A program made the position numbers and the translations under genes. The notes below the pieces were generated by a model. It worked only from the letters and a program-made list of their open reading frames with translations, did not search any database and was not told where the DNA came from. Below, piece by piece: positions 1 to 10,099 of a stretch of 64,000 nt of DNA (the stretch's first letter is position 1; every line of letters starts with the position of its first letter). Source of the stretch: Bartonella vinsonii subsp. vinsonii. GTDB lineage: Bacteria > Pseudomonadota > Alphaproteobacteria > Rhizobiales > Rhizobiaceae. The stretch is taken from assembly GCF_902825235.1 (NCBI RefSeq), contig NZ_CADEAJ010000003.1:62001-126000 (forward strand), in the 5' to 3' direction.

Positions 1-651
1 AAAATAAGAAATCGTAATAGGCCAGTATTTCTCTTCATCCAATTTCTTCATTTCTTCCGTTTCACTATCAGACAAAAGCGTTTTCTTTTCCCCAATAACT
101 ACACTTTCCTTGATAACTTTATCTGCTTTATCTGTTCCATCAAAGACTGTAACATAGTAAAAATGGTGACCTGCTTTTGCATGGCGAATGATATTTTTGA
201 GTTGCATAATTGGAAATTCAGCTGTTGCAAGTTTATATTCTTTTTCCTTTGGCTTTTTTAATTTAACGACAATACCATCTTGAATACGCTCAGCGACTCC
301 TTCGGAGCGACGTGCAACCTCTTGCCCAACTTGATCTGTAACACTAAAACGGAACGTACGGCCATCACCAGTTTCATAACTCGTTGTCTGTTGATCCGTT
401 AAATGTATTGGCATATCTTCACTATGAATACGGCTGATAAAACGAAAACGTGTCGTATAGCCCTGACATGCTGAACCAGTGAGTTCGTAAACCATTCGCC
501 CAGACATCCCAGAAATTGTCATTTCATGAGAAACACTATCGAGCTGAAAATCGTAAATTGCTCGATGAGGCACAACAAAAACTGTCTCTTCAGCCTTCGC
601 AGTACATAAAAGAATAACATATAAAATTATTACAAATAATGATCTGATCAT
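1..651 (-). CDS. EipB/DUF1849 family cell-envelope integrity protein (3' part cut by window edge)
   Basis: The reading frame runs from an ATG at 651 leftward through the window edge without a stop (217 codons visible). It opens with a clear Sec signal peptide (MIRSLFVIILYVILLCTAKA), then a periplasmic domain beginning ETVFVVPHRAIYDFQL and containing the SGRMVYELTGSACQGYTT stretch with a conserved Cys. This pattern matches the DUF1849/EipB family, a periplasmic spiral-barrel protein known in Brucella to support envelope integrity. A GGAAG sits 6 bases before the ATG at 651; an in-frame ATG at 681 would add 10 residues. The family assignment is from memory of the motif, and the C-terminal part cannot be seen. 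Confidence 0.8.
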   Translation of the reverse strand, partial: MIRSLFVIILYVILLCTAKAEETVFVVPHRAIYDFQLDSVSHEMTISGMSGRMVYELTGSACQGYTTRFRFISRIHSEDMPIHLTDQQTTSYETGDGRTFRFSVTDQVGQEVARRSEGVAERIQDGIVVKLKKPKEKEYKLATAEFPIMQLKNIIRHAKAGHHFYYVTVFDGTDKADKVIKESVVIGEKKTLLSDSETEEMKKLDEEKYWPITISYF

Positions 652-796
652 TCTTAACTTCCAATTCTGTCCCTGCTGCATAACACCATATAATAAGGCA
701 AAAAAGACTAACTTCTTAGTTAACCACACATTTCCTTAAATCAAAAATTAGTTTATGCAATGGACATATTGTAAAATAAGCTATGGAGTTTAAATT

Positions 797-1258
797 ATGA
801 CCAACGTGATTGAAAACAACTTAAAAACATTTGGAATTACTCTTCCCGAAGCGGTGAGTCCCATTGCTAATTACGTAACAGCCTCACAAAGTGGCAATCA
901 ACTCTTTATTTCTGGACAACTTCCTCTTGTTGAGAGAAAACCGCTAACAACTGGTAAAGTTGGCTTAACCGTTAGCATTGAACAAGCAAAAAAAGCAGCC
1001 GAAACTTGTGCACTCAACATTCTGGCACAAATCAAAGCAGCTCTTGGTGACTTAAATAAAATAAAACGCGTACTAAAAATCACCGTTTTTGTAGCTGTAG
1101 ATCCTCATTTTACCGATATTCCTCTTGTTGCTAATGGAGCATCTGATTTGTTCGTCAATATTCTTGGCGAAAGAGGAAAACATGCTCGTTCTGCTATCGG
1201 TGTCGCCTCTCTCCCTATGGATGTTCCAGTAGAAGTTGAAGCTATTGTAGAGATCTAG
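797..1258 (+). CDS. RidA/YjgF/UK114 family protein
   Basis: 153 residues, the usual size for the longer COG0251 members. RidA-type proteins are small trimeric cytosolic enzymes that hydrolyse reactive enamine/imine intermediates released by PLP enzymes. Visible family marks are the ISGQLPLVE segment near residue 39 and the C-terminal RSAIGVASLPMDVPVEVEAI block, which holds the Arg that binds the substrate carboxylate in active members. The ATG follows GGAG at a normal distance (ctatggagtttaaattATG). It is divergent from the EipB-like gene across about 145 bp, so the promoters probably lie between 652 and 796. Deaminase activity is inferred only from family. Confidence 0.9.
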   Translation: MTNVIENNLKTFGITLPEAVSPIANYVTASQSGNQLFISGQLPLVERKPLTTGKVGLTVSIEQAKKAAETCALNILAQIKAALGDLNKIKRVLKITVFVAVDPHFTDIPLVANGASDLFVNILGERGKHARSAIGVASLPMDVPVEVEAIVEI

Positions 1259-1395
1259 ACTTCATCAAGGGCAGCGCGCATCTCCATAAAGTGATAACCA
1301 AATGTGAAATTTGTTTTTTAATCCTATACTAACCATCGCATGCTCCAGTCTTAAAATTAAAGTTCTAAATAAAACGCATAAAAGGAAATATTTTT

Positions 1396-1818
1396 ATGAA
1401 ACAAGCTTATGATAATAATAATGTTTTTGCTAAATTGATTCGCAATGAAATCCCTTCCGTTCGTGTCTATGAAGACGATGATGTCATTGCCTTCATGGAT
1501 ATCATGCCACAAGCTCCAGGCCATACGCTGGTTATTCCCCGAAAAGGCTCTAGAAACCTATTGGATGCGGATACTGAAACATTATTTCCAGTCATTAAAG
1601 CAGTTCAAAAAATTGCCAATGCTGTAAAAAAAGCCTTTCAAGCAGATGGTATAACAGTCATGCAATTGAATGAAGCAGCAAGTCAACAAACCGTTTATCA
1701 TCTCCATTTCCACATTATACCACGTATGGAAGGAATAGAGCTTGCTCCCCATAATAATGTTATAACGCCTACAGAAATCCTTGAAGAGAACGCAAAAAAA
1801 ATCCGTGCAGCCCTTTAA
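1396..1818 (+). CDS. HIT family nucleotide-binding protein
   Basis: 140 residues with the histidine triad His102-x-His104-x-His106 in YHLHFHIIPR, the catalytic signature of HINT/HIT nucleotide hydrolases and transferases that act on AMP-linked substrates. The N-terminal FAKLIRNEIP and FMDIMPQAPGHTLVIPR segments are also typical of the HINT branch. AAAGGA precedes the ATG. The gene converges on clpA, whose stop is only 12 bp away, so the two probably share a terminator zone or read into each other. The precise substrate is unknown. Confidence 0.93.
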   Translation: MKQAYDNNNVFAKLIRNEIPSVRVYEDDDVIAFMDIMPQAPGHTLVIPRKGSRNLLDADTETLFPVIKAVQKIANAVKKAFQADGITVMQLNEAASQQTVYHLHFHIIPRMEGIELAPHNNVITPTEILEENAKKIRAAL

Positions 1819-1830
1819 AGCGCTCTTAAA

Positions 1831-4176
1831 TCATTGAACTTTTTTCTTGACATATTTTTTGATAAAATGTGTCGGTTTTTTATTCTTTGAGCCAACCGAT
1901 ATATTGGAAGATGAAATCTCTAACTGCAATTTCTCTTTTCCCCCGTTTGATTTTTGTGTCAATACGCGCACCATGCCGCCATTACGCAACTTTCCGAATA
2001 AAATTTCGTCAGCTAATGGCTTCTTAATATGTTCTTGTATAACACGGTTCAATGGGCGTGCTCCCATTTGGGAGTCGTATCCTTTATTGGCAAGCCAAAC
2101 CGTCGCAGAAGGACTTAATTCAAAACAAATTCCTCTATCAGCTAATTGCGCTTCAAGTTGAAAAATAAATTTCTGCACAATCTGATTAATGATCAAATGA
2201 GATAAGGGTGCAAACGGAATGATAGCATCTAGCCGGTTACGAAATTCCGGTGTAAAGAGCCGATTAATTGCTTCAATATCATCACCATCACGATACACTT
2301 TGCCAAATCCGATAGCCGACCTTGCCAACTCTGAAGCACCGGCATTGGTTGTCATAATTAAAATAATATTGCAGAAATCAATTTTTTTGCCATTATGGTC
2401 TGTTAATTTACCATAATCCATCACCTGCAATAAGATATTAAATAATTCTGGATGCGCTTTTTCAATCTCATCCAGCAATAAAACTGCATGCGGTTTCTGA
2501 TCAACTGCATCTGTAAGGAGACCTCCTTGATCAAACCCTATATAACCTGGAGGTGCCCCAATTAAGCGCGCCACTGTATGCCGTTCCATATATTCTGACA
2601 TATCAAAGCGTAACAATTCAATGCCTAAAGAAGATGCAAGCTGTTTTGCAACTTCAGTTTTTCCCACACCTGTTGGCCCTGAAAATAAATAACTTCCTAT
2701 TGGTTTGTCTGCTTCCCGCAATCCTGCTCGCGCCAATTTAATTGATGAGACTAATGCGGAAATCGCCTGATCTTGTCCATAAACAACATGCTTGAGTTCT
2801 CTTTCAAGTTTGCTCAGCGTCTTTTGATCATCGCCCGAAACTGTTTTTGGTGGAATCCTTGCCATAGTAGCAACAGTTGCTTCAATTTCTTTAACGCCTA
2901 TATTTTTTTTCCTTTGCTTTTTTGGTAAAAGTTTTTGTGCTGCACCACTTTCATCAATAACATCAATTGCTTTATCAGGTAATCGGCGATCAATCATATA
3001 ACGTGAGGACAATTCTACAGATGCCTTCATCGCCTGATCAGTATATTTAATTTGATGAAAGTCTTCAAAATAAGGCTTCAGCCCCTGTAAAATCTTAATT
3101 GTATCAGCAATAGACGGCTCTTTAACATCAATCTTCTGAAAACGACGCTCTAAAGCACGATCTTGTTCAAAAATTTTACGATATTCTCTGTAAGTCGTCG
3201 AACCAATACATCGAATAGTTCCGGAAGATAACGCAGGTTTTAAAAGATTTGCCGCATCCATATTTCCTCCCAATGTAGCCCCTGCTCCAATTAAAGTATG
3301 AATTTCATCAATAAATAAAACAGCATTTGGAGACTGCTCAAATTCTTTAATAACGTGCTTTAACCGTTCTTCAAAATCACCACGATAGCGTGTACCAGCA
3401 ACAAGTCCTCCCATATCAAGAGAAAATATTGTCGCATGTGATAAAACTTCAGGGACTTGTCCATCAACAATACGTTTTGCTAATCCTTCAATGATAGCGG
3501 TTTTTCCAACGCCAGGATCACCAACCAAAAGCGGATTGTTTTTTGACCTTCTACATAAAACCTGAATCATACGTGAAATCTCTACTTCACGACCAATTAA
3601 TAAATCAATTTTTCCATTTCGTGCCTTACAATTGAGATCAACACAATAAGCAGTCAGTGCACTCGTTACCTTTTCTTCATTGTCTAAAATCTGCTGATCC
3701 AATTGCTCTTCAAGTCCCTCAAGTAACATGGATAATCCCTCATCCCGAGTGATACCATGTGAAATGAAACGCACAGCATCATAGCGTGTCATTCCCATCT
3801 CTTGAAGAAAATATGCCGCATGACTTTCACGTTCAGAAAAAATTGCAACGAGAACATTTGCTCCTGAAACTTCATCTTTTCCAGCCGATTGAGCATGAAT
3901 CACCGCGCGTTGGATAACACGCTGGAAAAATGTTGTTGGTTTTGTATCCTCATCAGTTTTAATCTGTCCATCCAGTTCTAACTGGATATAGTTTATTAAG
4001 CGCTCTCGCAGTTCTTCTACATCTACCTGACAAGCCTGAATCACTAAATTTGCATCAGCATCATCTAGCAGAGCTAGCAGAAGATGCTCTAATGTCGCAT
4101 ATTCATGCCGTGCTTGAGTAGCAATTGTTAATGCCCGATGCAAAACCTCTTCAAGACTAGGTGTAAAAGATGGCAT
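1831..4176 (-). CDS. clpA: ATP-dependent Clp protease ATP-binding subunit ClpA
   Basis: 781 residues, a normal ClpA length. Order of parts: Clp N-domain repeats (about 1-140); first AAA+ module with Walker A GDPGVGKT at 219-226 and Walker B VLFIDEIH around 286-293; second AAA+ module with GPTGVGKT at 500-507; and an IGF tripeptide (SAIGFGKV) in the position of the ClpP-docking loop. ClpA unfolds substrates and feeds them to ClpP. It has no ClpB-type middle coiled coil. It lies 6 bp downstream of clpS on the same strand, so the adaptor and unfoldase are almost certainly co-transcribed. clpP is not in this window. Confidence 0.97.
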   Translation of the reverse strand: MPSFTPSLEEVLHRALTIATQARHEYATLEHLLLALLDDADANLVIQACQVDVEELRERLINYIQLELDGQIKTDEDTKPTTFFQRVIQRAVIHAQSAGKDEVSGANVLVAIFSERESHAAYFLQEMGMTRYDAVRFISHGITRDEGLSMLLEGLEEQLDQQILDNEEKVTSALTAYCVDLNCKARNGKIDLLIGREVEISRMIQVLCRRSKNNPLLVGDPGVGKTAIIEGLAKRIVDGQVPEVLSHATIFSLDMGGLVAGTRYRGDFEERLKHVIKEFEQSPNAVLFIDEIHTLIGAGATLGGNMDAANLLKPALSSGTIRCIGSTTYREYRKIFEQDRALERRFQKIDVKEPSIADTIKILQGLKPYFEDFHQIKYTDQAMKASVELSSRYMIDRRLPDKAIDVIDESGAAQKLLPKKQRKKNIGVKEIEATVATMARIPPKTVSGDDQKTLSKLERELKHVVYGQDQAISALVSSIKLARAGLREADKPIGSYLFSGPTGVGKTEVAKQLASSLGIELLRFDMSEYMERHTVARLIGAPPGYIGFDQGGLLTDAVDQKPHAVLLLDEIEKAHPELFNILLQVMDYGKLTDHNGKKIDFCNIILIMTTNAGASELARSAIGFGKVYRDGDDIEAINRLFTPEFRNRLDAIIPFAPLSHLIINQIVQKFIFQLEAQLADRGICFELSPSATVWLANKGYDSQMGARPLNRVIQEHIKKPLADEILFGKLRNGGMVRVLTQKSNGGKEKLQLEISSSNISVGSKNKKPTHFIKKYVKKKVQ

Positions 4177-4182
4177 AACTCC

Positions 4183-4560
4183 TCACTTCCATTCCATTAC
4201 ACATTGTAATGGATGTTCATTTTGGCGTGCACACTCCCTAACTTGTACCACTTTCATTTCAGCTACTTCATAACTATAAGTTCCGCATTCGCCTACCCCA
4301 TTCTGATGAACATGTAACATGATACGTGTTGCTTCTTCGAAACTTTTTTTAAAAAAGTTTTTCAAAACAAAAACAACAAAATCCATAGGTGTGTAATCAT
4401 CATTAAGTAAAAGAACACGATACAACTTAGGTTTTTGAAGTTTTAGTCTCATCTTGGACATTATAAAGGTATCTTGACTATTTTTATCCCAATTCTTGCC
4501 CTTTTCATTATGCATAATGTGGACTATAGAATTCGTTATTAGCTTTTTTACCATTACCAT
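4183..4560 (-). CDS. clpS: ATP-dependent Clp protease adaptor ClpS
   Basis: ClpS binds the ClpA N-domain and delivers N-degron substrates. The core [19 protein letters not shown], the [15 protein letters not shown] segment and the C-terminal [10 protein letters not shown] tail are diagnostic. The 125-residue form given here has a long N-terminal extension; internal ATGs at residues 16 (MHNEKG) or 34 (MSKMRL) could be the true start, because family members usually carry only 20-35 residues before the core. It sits directly upstream of clpA with a 6-bp gap and is divergent from the carboxypeptidase gene. Confidence 0.95.
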   Translation of the reverse strand: MVMVKKLITNSIVHIMHNEKGKNWDKNSQDTFIMSKMRLKLQKPKLYRVLLLNDDYTPMDFVVFVLKNFFKKSFEEATRIMLHVHQNGVGECGTYSYEVAEMKVVQVRECARQNEHPLQCVMEWK

Positions 4561-4787
4561 TTCCTGTGCTGCATATTTTTATTAATTTTAAGTTCTTTCA
4601 TAACTATTGCAACAGCTGTTTGTATAAAGAAAAAACTTTTTTTGTGGCTAGGTTAAAGAAAAGGGGGGAGTGCACAAAATAAATTCTGTAAACAAATTAG
4701 TAATATCATTCATCTAAATTGCATCAACGTAAAGAAAAGAACTTTACAAAAGTTTTTCAAATTAAATGGAGAAATAGGATACTGCCA

Positions 4788-6137
4788 GTGTATATTAACT
4801 GCCAAAAAATTGCGTGTTTCTACCAAAAGGTAACAATCGCTTTTATTATTTTAGCTCTTTCTTACTCTTGGGCATCAGCTACTCCTCAAGGGGCCTATCC
4901 TGATAAGTATGCCGCTATCGTTATAGATGCAAATACAGGAAAAACTTTATTTCAAGCCAACGCAACCCTGAAACGGTATCCTGCTTCTTTAACAAAAATG
5001 ATGACACTCTACATGCTTTTTGAATCCTTGCATATGCGTCGTCTCACACCCAATACACCAATTCCCGTCTCACATTATGCAGCAACACGGCCACCAACAA
5101 AAATCGGATTTAAAGCAGGTCAAACAATTTCTGCAGAAGCCGCTGCCAAAGCTCTCATTACAAGATCAGCAAATGATGTTGCAACTGCCATTGCAGAGTA
5201 TCTTGGCGGTAATGAAAAAAAATTCGCTCGAATGATGACTGCTAAAGCCCGCAAACTTGGCATGACGCACACACATTTCGCAAATGCTTCAGGGCTCCCT
5301 GATGTACGCAATTATTCTACAGCACGGGATATGGCCACTTTATCATTAGCCTTACGCAAAAATTTTCCAAAACAGTATAATTTGTTCAAAATCAAAAGTT
5401 TTACTTTCCGTGGACATACAATTAATAACCACAACAAGCTTGTCAAAATCATGAAAGGTGTTGATGGAATTAAAACCGGCTACACACAAATGTCAGGTTC
5501 TAACTTAGCAACTTCGATGCGTCTTGAAGGACGCTCTATCGTTGCTGTCGTTATGGGAGGCAAATCATCTACCGCACGTGACGAGCATATGGCCAGCTTA
5601 TTGAGCCAATATTTGCCAAAAGCAAGTAGGACGAAAAGCGATAGCCATTTAATGGCTTCGGTACACTATAACTTACCTACAGGCGCCAATATTCCTATAC
5701 CAAATGTTAAAGCTGAACCAACCAGTGTCGATGACGAAATTTCCACTATGTTAACAGCATTTGCAGAACAACCTAGAAATTCCAATATGGCAATAGCTGC
5801 TGTCAACCAAGCAATTATACCAATCCCTAATCCTCAAAAAGCTATACCCGTTGAAACTCATAAAATTGTTACAGCTTCTTTGTCCACAAACGCTGGATGG
5901 GCTATCCAAATTGGTTCTCTTCCTAGTGAAGAACAAGCAAAAAAACTACTTTTAAAAGCAAAAGACACAGCTTATTCTGCTTTAAAGAGCGCATCTTCAC
6001 ATATGCAACTTTTTGAGAAAAGTGGACGCCATTATTACCGTGCTCGATTTACAGGCTTTCAATCAAAAAAAGAGGCTCTCAATGCTTGTTCTACATTAAA
6101 GAAAGCAAATTTTAACTGCTATACTGTAGCTTATTAA
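4788..6137 (+). CDS. Serine-type D-Ala-D-Ala carboxypeptidase (PBP5/6, S11 family) with SPOR domain
   Basis: Exported peptidoglycan carboxypeptidase that trims the terminal D-Ala of stem peptides. Counting from the GTG at 4788 (449 residues): signal peptide 1-31 ending SYSWASA; catalytic SLTK (Ser67, Lys70); SAN triad at 127-129; KTG at 229-231; SPOR domain at about 365-447, the module that binds denuded glycan at division sites. There is no ATG before the catalytic domain. The GTG has AGGA eight bases upstream; a TTG at 4719 would give a 472-residue form with an odd charged leader. It is divergent from clpS. Confidence 0.93.
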   Translation: MYINCQKIACFYQKVTIAFIILALSYSWASATPQGAYPDKYAAIVIDANTGKTLFQANATLKRYPASLTKMMTLYMLFESLHMRRLTPNTPIPVSHYAATRPPTKIGFKAGQTISAEAAAKALITRSANDVATAIAEYLGGNEKKFARMMTAKARKLGMTHTHFANASGLPDVRNYSTARDMATLSLALRKNFPKQYNLFKIKSFTFRGHTINNHNKLVKIMKGVDGIKTGYTQMSGSNLATSMRLEGRSIVAVVMGGKSSTARDEHMASLLSQYLPKASRTKSDSHLMASVHYNLPTGANIPIPNVKAEPTSVDDEISTMLTAFAEQPRNSNMAIAAVNQAIIPIPNPQKAIPVETHKIVTASLSTNAGWAIQIGSLPSEEQAKKLLLKAKDTAYSALKSASSHMQLFEKSGRHYYRARFTGFQSKKEALNACSTLKKANFNCYTVAY

Positions 6138-6168
6138 AAGTTTTTGAATTCGCGTTAAGGATAGTATC

Positions 6169-6447
6169 ATGACCGATAATGCTCTTGCTTCATCCATTAA
6201 AAAAGAAAAATTATTGAAGCAATCATCTCTCCTCTCATTGCGTTCTCTTCACGATGCTGCAACAAAACTTGCTAATTTAAGATATACCCCAGCTGCATTA
6301 GACACACAGTCTCTTGTTAACCTGCTCATTTGCCAAACAATACGAAATCGTCGTATTGCCATGCCTCCTGTACGCATTCATTTACGCGTAGCAAGTCAAA
6401 CCAGTAATGTACCTATCAAAATCCATTTAGGTGCAAAAAACGTCTAA
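6169..6447 (+). CDS. Small protein of unknown function downstream of the carboxypeptidase
   Basis: 92 residues; I do not recognise a family. It starts with ATG 31 bp after the carboxypeptidase stop, preceded by AAGGA at good spacing (aaggatagtatcATG), so it is probably translated from the same transcript. The protein is basic and Leu/Ser-rich at the N-terminus (KKEKLLKQSSLLSLRSLHDAATKLA). A middle segment resembles an amphipathic helix, and the C-terminus is Val/Ile/Arg rich (PPVRIHLRVASQ). No signal peptide or membrane segment is seen. It could be a lineage-restricted gene or a chance ORF; the ribosome site and position favour a real gene. Confidence 0.6.
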   Translation: MTDNALASSIKKEKLLKQSSLLSLRSLHDAATKLANLRYTPAALDTQSLVNLLICQTIRNRRIAMPPVRIHLRVASQTSNVPIKIHLGAKNV

Positions 6448-7297
6448 TTCTATAAACCATTTCCGCAAGAGTTATTTTGTAAATTAAAAATATTCGCACG
6501 TTGCCTACAGCTTAAAAAAATCTTTTAGCACAGGCGACTTCTTCTTCAGATTTTAAAGATCACACTCGCAAGGTTCTCTTCAATTATCTGATTAGATTTT
6601 CAATAAAACCATCTCTTAAGATGCATAAAAATACCAAATGTTAGACTTACCTTCGGATTTAATATCAAAGCTTATTCTTGATCTTTTTTAATAAGAAGAA
6701 ATAGTCCCATTGGATGCAAAGTTTTCTCATTGGTCGGGCACGACCATAATAACTCAATGAAGAGAATTCTCTTCAATAAAGCATAAATTCATCCATGCAA
6801 CATAAACCCCATACGACATAAGCATTATATAAAATTTCCTAAATCCTTTGACTCAACTCGTGTTTTTTTTCAGAAGAAAAGCAACTTTAAAATACAACTC
6901 TTTATAGTTCCTCACTCCCTATTTCTCGTGGAAAACTATGAATCGTATAACTTCCCACAAGCCTCTTCACCCTCACTGTTACGCAGCCAGAGCCCAACTA
7001 TCACTCCTTTTGTATTTACTAATACTCATGTGTCATCATTATTCTTGTACTCAAGAAACTTTTTCACGCATGTTCATCCACCTTTCACACTGTGATTTAA
7101 TGAGTTCTGGTGATTTATTGATAATAATGCGTAAAACAAGAACGTCTTACAATATCGAACAGTTTGACATAACATGAACATAATTAATTTGTTAGCTTCT
7201 ACCGAAGATAGCTTTATAAAGCTCATTCATCATTTTACAACTTAAATGAGACCGCAGAATACAAGAATATTCTCTTATGATAAATTAATTTTGTTCT
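6448..7297. other. Gene-poor stretch downstream of the carboxypeptidase unit
   Basis: About 850 bp with no credible gene. Frames are broken, and the only ATG-started reading frame of note (6938-7177) has no family features. The right edge runs into a decayed integrase fragment, so this may be eroded mobile DNA, but no other homology could be recognised here. Confidence 0.5.
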
Positions 7298-7455
7298 CTT
7301 GCACATCACACGCGAAATAGCTCTGTGAAAAGCTATTTAAGCAGAGGCTCAATATATCTCTTCATAAACCGTTTTAATACAAAAGCTGCTAGCAATGCTG
7401 AGAGCTCACAGATACAATGATGGTGTCCGCTATTACTTTCATAAGCAATAGACAG
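7298..7455 (+). pseudogene. Integrase 5'-end scar, copy A
   Basis: Decayed copy of the promoter and first codons of the tyrosine recombinase that is fuller at 10651-11740. Coding similarity starts at ctctt (about 7359): NRFNTKAA matches NRLNARVV. After a frame change, RYNDGV-YYFHK matches KYNDD-SFLLHKRK, followed by a stop. The upstream part shares cttgcacatcaca exactly with copy D (25701). The similarity fades near 7455, 40 bp from the 3' end of sdaA. No function is expected; it is a fossil of an insertion or of a repeat spread from the integrase locus. Confidence 0.6.
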
Positions 7456-7494
7456 GCCGTAAAGAATTTACCAGACTAAAATCCGTTGCACGCT

Positions 7495-8892
7495 TTAACA
7501 GGATATTGCATTGACTGCGAGACCAGCTTTACTTGTTTCTTTATAGCGCTCACTCATATCATGTCCTGTCTGACGCATTGTTTCTATACAAGCGTCAAGA
7601 GAAACAAAATGATCCCCATTACCATGCAACGCAAGAGAAGAAGCTGTCACCGCCTTAACAGCCCCCATTGCATTGCGTTCAATGCAAGGAACCTGCACAA
7701 GACCTGCAACCGGATCACATGTCATTCCCAAGTGATGCTCCAGCGCGATCTCTGCTGCATTTTCAATTTGAGCCGGTGTACCACCCAACGCGGCTGTTAA
7801 CCCTGCTGCTGCCATTGAAGATGCTGTCCCAACTTCACCTTGGCATCCAACTTCTGCACCAGAAATAGAAGCATTATGTTTAATCACACCACCAATGGCT
7901 GCCGCCGTTAACAAAAAATTATGGATTCCCTCTCGATCTGAACCATCATTAAACTGGAGATAATAACGCAAAACTGCGGGCACAACTCCAGCTGCTCCAT
8001 TCGTTGGTGCCGTGACAACACGGCCACCTGTAGCATTTTCCTCATTGACTGCTATGGCATATACCGAAAGCCAATCATTGGCCCAAAGTGGGTAATTGCG
8101 ATTTTTCTTTCGATTTTCCAAAAGCTTTTCATACAGCTTTTTAGCACGCCTTGGAACATGCAATCCACCTGGCAACACACCTTCTTGTGAAAGACCTCTA
8201 TCAATACAATTTGTCATAGCGGAAAAAATTTCATCAAGACCCTTATTAAGAGCCGAACGCTCCATCTTCGTCTCTTCGTTTATGCGCTTCATTTCAGCAA
8301 TTGAAAATCCTGATTTTTCTGCCATTGACAACATTTTACGTGCAGAATCAAAAGGATATGGCACTTCAAACGTTTCTTGTTGCGTATTACCATTCATATG
8401 GTTTAATTCATCCTCAGTCACAACAAAACCACCGCCAATAGAATAATAAATCTGCCGCAAAAGAATATTTCCCTCATTATCAAGCCCTTCAAATGCAAGT
8501 CCGTTAGCATGTCCCGGTAGAACTTTCTTTCGTTCAAAAATAAGATCACTTTGCAAATCAAACTGATAAGCAGGCTGGCCTTTTGGTTGCACTTTTTTTT
8601 CACGTATAACTTTTTCTAATAGGAAGCCCATACAATCAGGATCAACAGTAGATGCTTTTTCCCCCAACAGCCCTAATATAATAGCTCTATCTGTAGCATG
8701 CCCAATTCCCGTGAAGGCCAAAGAGCCATAAAGATAAACACGTATACGCGAAACCTCAACTTCAAGTGGCTGAGAGAAATTGCGTGCAAGAATCTCTTGC
8801 AAAAACATGTTAGCCGCCGTCATCGGCCCCATCGTATGTGAACTAGAAGGACCAATACCAATTTTAAAAAGTTCAAAAACAGATAAAAACAC
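7495..8892 (-). CDS. sdaA: L-serine ammonia-lyase (L-serine dehydratase), iron-sulfur type
   Basis: 465 residues. It converts L-serine to pyruvate and ammonia using an oxygen-sensitive [4Fe-4S] cluster. The N-terminal beta domain starts [20 protein letters not shown]; the alpha domain carries [19 protein letters not shown] and [19 protein letters not shown] with the cluster-binding Cys residues. The single-chain arrangement is that of E. coli SdaA. The start is GTG at 8892, preceded by a GGGGTGATG stretch; no in-frame ATG gives a complete N-terminus. It stands alone, with a decayed integrase fragment just beyond its stop. Serine catabolism to pyruvate would suit a host-restricted bacterium living on amino acids. 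Confidence 0.96.
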   Translation of the reverse strand: MFLSVFELFKIGIGPSSSHTMGPMTAANMFLQEILARNFSQPLEVEVSRIRVYLYGSLAFTGIGHATDRAIILGLLGEKASTVDPDCMGFLLEKVIREKKVQPKGQPAYQFDLQSDLIFERKKVLPGHANGLAFEGLDNEGNILLRQIYYSIGGGFVVTEDELNHMNGNTQQETFEVPYPFDSARKMLSMAEKSGFSIAEMKRINEETKMERSALNKGLDEIFSAMTNCIDRGLSQEGVLPGGLHVPRRAKKLYEKLLENRKKNRNYPLWANDWLSVYAIAVNEENATGGRVVTAPTNGAAGVVPAVLRYYLQFNDGSDREGIHNFLLTAAAIGGVIKHNASISGAEVGCQGEVGTASSMAAAGLTAALGGTPAQIENAAEIALEHHLGMTCDPVAGLVQVPCIERNAMGAVKAVTASSLALHGNGDHFVSLDACIETMRQTGHDMSERYKETSKAGLAVNAISC

Positions 8893-8957
8893 TCATCACC
8901 CCAAAATTCCACAAACTTTGAGTATACGCTTTTTTATCGCGTTTGTCCCATTTAAAA

Positions 8958-9053
8958 TCAAATTGCAAGATAAGCTAAAAGAATAACAGCAATAAATACG
9001 AATGTCGCTCGTCTTGCTACCATCCAACATTTTTTTTCTATAGCGCTTTCCAT
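8958..9053 (-). CDS. Candidate 31-residue single-span membrane protein
   Basis: Short frame in the gap between the nitroreductase and sdaA: ATG at 9053, TGA at 8958-8960. The product has a short charged N-terminus (MESAIEKKCWMVARR) followed by one hydrophobic helix (ATFVFIAVILLAYLAI) and stops there, like known small inner-membrane proteins. A GAGG lies seven bases before the ATG. The basic residues before the helix predict N-in topology. It reads toward sdaA and could lie on its leader transcript. Function unknown; at this length a chance frame cannot be excluded. Confidence 0.45.
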   Translation of the reverse strand: MESAIEKKCWMVARRATFVFIAVILLAYLAI

Positions 9054-9200
9054 AGCCAACCCTCGAAACGGACAATGATCATCCTTTTAATTTTGTAAGC
9101 GTAGTAAAATAAAAATTAATATGCAATTTAAAATTGAATAAGAATGAGAAGTTCTCACCGAAATGTTTTATAAATCCAAGATCTAAAAAATGACACTCAC

Positions 9201-9881
9201 TTACATAAAGCGTACAAAATTCTCAATTGGCTCACGTTCAGTTTCAAAATTATTTTCTGGAGCACTCATATCGCGATAGCCAAGTGCCATACCACAAATA
9301 ATTTGCCGATCAGAAGGCACTGATAAAAGTGTACGAATTTGCTTATGATAATCAGCGAAAGCAGCTTGGGGGCATGTGTCCAACCCAAACCCACGTGCTG
9401 CTAACATAATGGTCTGCATAAACATCCCCAAATCAAGCCAGCTTCCCCTTTCCATGTCATAATCCATTGTAAACAAAAGCCCTACAGGTGCACCAAAAAA
9501 GGAAAAATTTCGCGCTTTCTGGTGAAACATTTTGTCCTGCTCATCTTTTTGAATTCCAAGGCTCTTATAAAGATCCAAACCAATTTTTCGACGCCTTGAA
9601 AGATAAGGTTCACGCCATTGGCGTGGATAATAAGGCACTTCACGTTCGCCTTTTACACCTGAAAGTACGAGTTGAGAAAGTTCTTGTCCTACCTTCTGCA
9701 ATACATCCCCTGTAAGAACAATGACTTGCCATGGCTGAATATTTGTTCCAGATGGTGCCCGTGCCGCAAGTTTTAAAATTTCTCTGATTGTTTCCTCTGA
9801 GACTGGCTGATTGGTAAAAGCTCGAATCGACTTACGTGACAGAATAGATTGGAAAACATTGATAGAAGAATCATCTGTCAT
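9201..9881 (-). CDS. Nitroreductase family FMN-dependent oxidoreductase
   Basis: 226 residues from the ATG at 9881; an upstream in-frame ATG at 9926 would add 15 lysine-rich residues that do not look like the family N-terminus. The pattern is that of flavin nitroreductases: SRKSIRAFTNQPVSEETI near the start for FMN phosphate contacts, AARAPSGTNIQPWQVIVLTG next, and the LGMFMQTIMLAARGFGLDTCPQAAF helix region. Such enzymes use NAD(P)H to reduce quinones or nitro compounds. The gene is isolated, with an 84-bp gap before the small frame and decayed DNA upstream. The substrate is not predictable. Confidence 0.9.
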   Translation of the reverse strand: MTDDSSINVFQSILSRKSIRAFTNQPVSEETIREILKLAARAPSGTNIQPWQVIVLTGDVLQKVGQELSQLVLSGVKGEREVPYYPRQWREPYLSRRRKIGLDLYKSLGIQKDEQDKMFHQKARNFSFFGAPVGLLFTMDYDMERGSWLDLGMFMQTIMLAARGFGLDTCPQAAFADYHKQIRTLLSVPSDRQIICGMALGYRDMSAPENNFETEREPIENFVRFM

Positions 9882-10099
9882 TATTTTTACTTTCTTTTTT
9901 GAAAAGTGAATTTGTTGTTTGCTCATTCAAAGCCAATGCGTTGCAAGAACACCTTTGCAACCCTTTTTATTTGTTCTACTCTTCCTGAAAAGCTTATATA
10001 TTTCACACCCTGTCAATGCTGACCATTAAAGAGTATACAACCGTTTAATGATTCATGGAAAGAAAATCATCAAAAATGAATATGAAATAAATTTTATAA

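Noticed and set aside
6938..7177. 79-residue plus-strand frame in the gap before sdaA
   Set aside because: Only a weak GGAA ribosome site, odd Cys/His-rich composition and no family resemblance; the region is eroded DNA.
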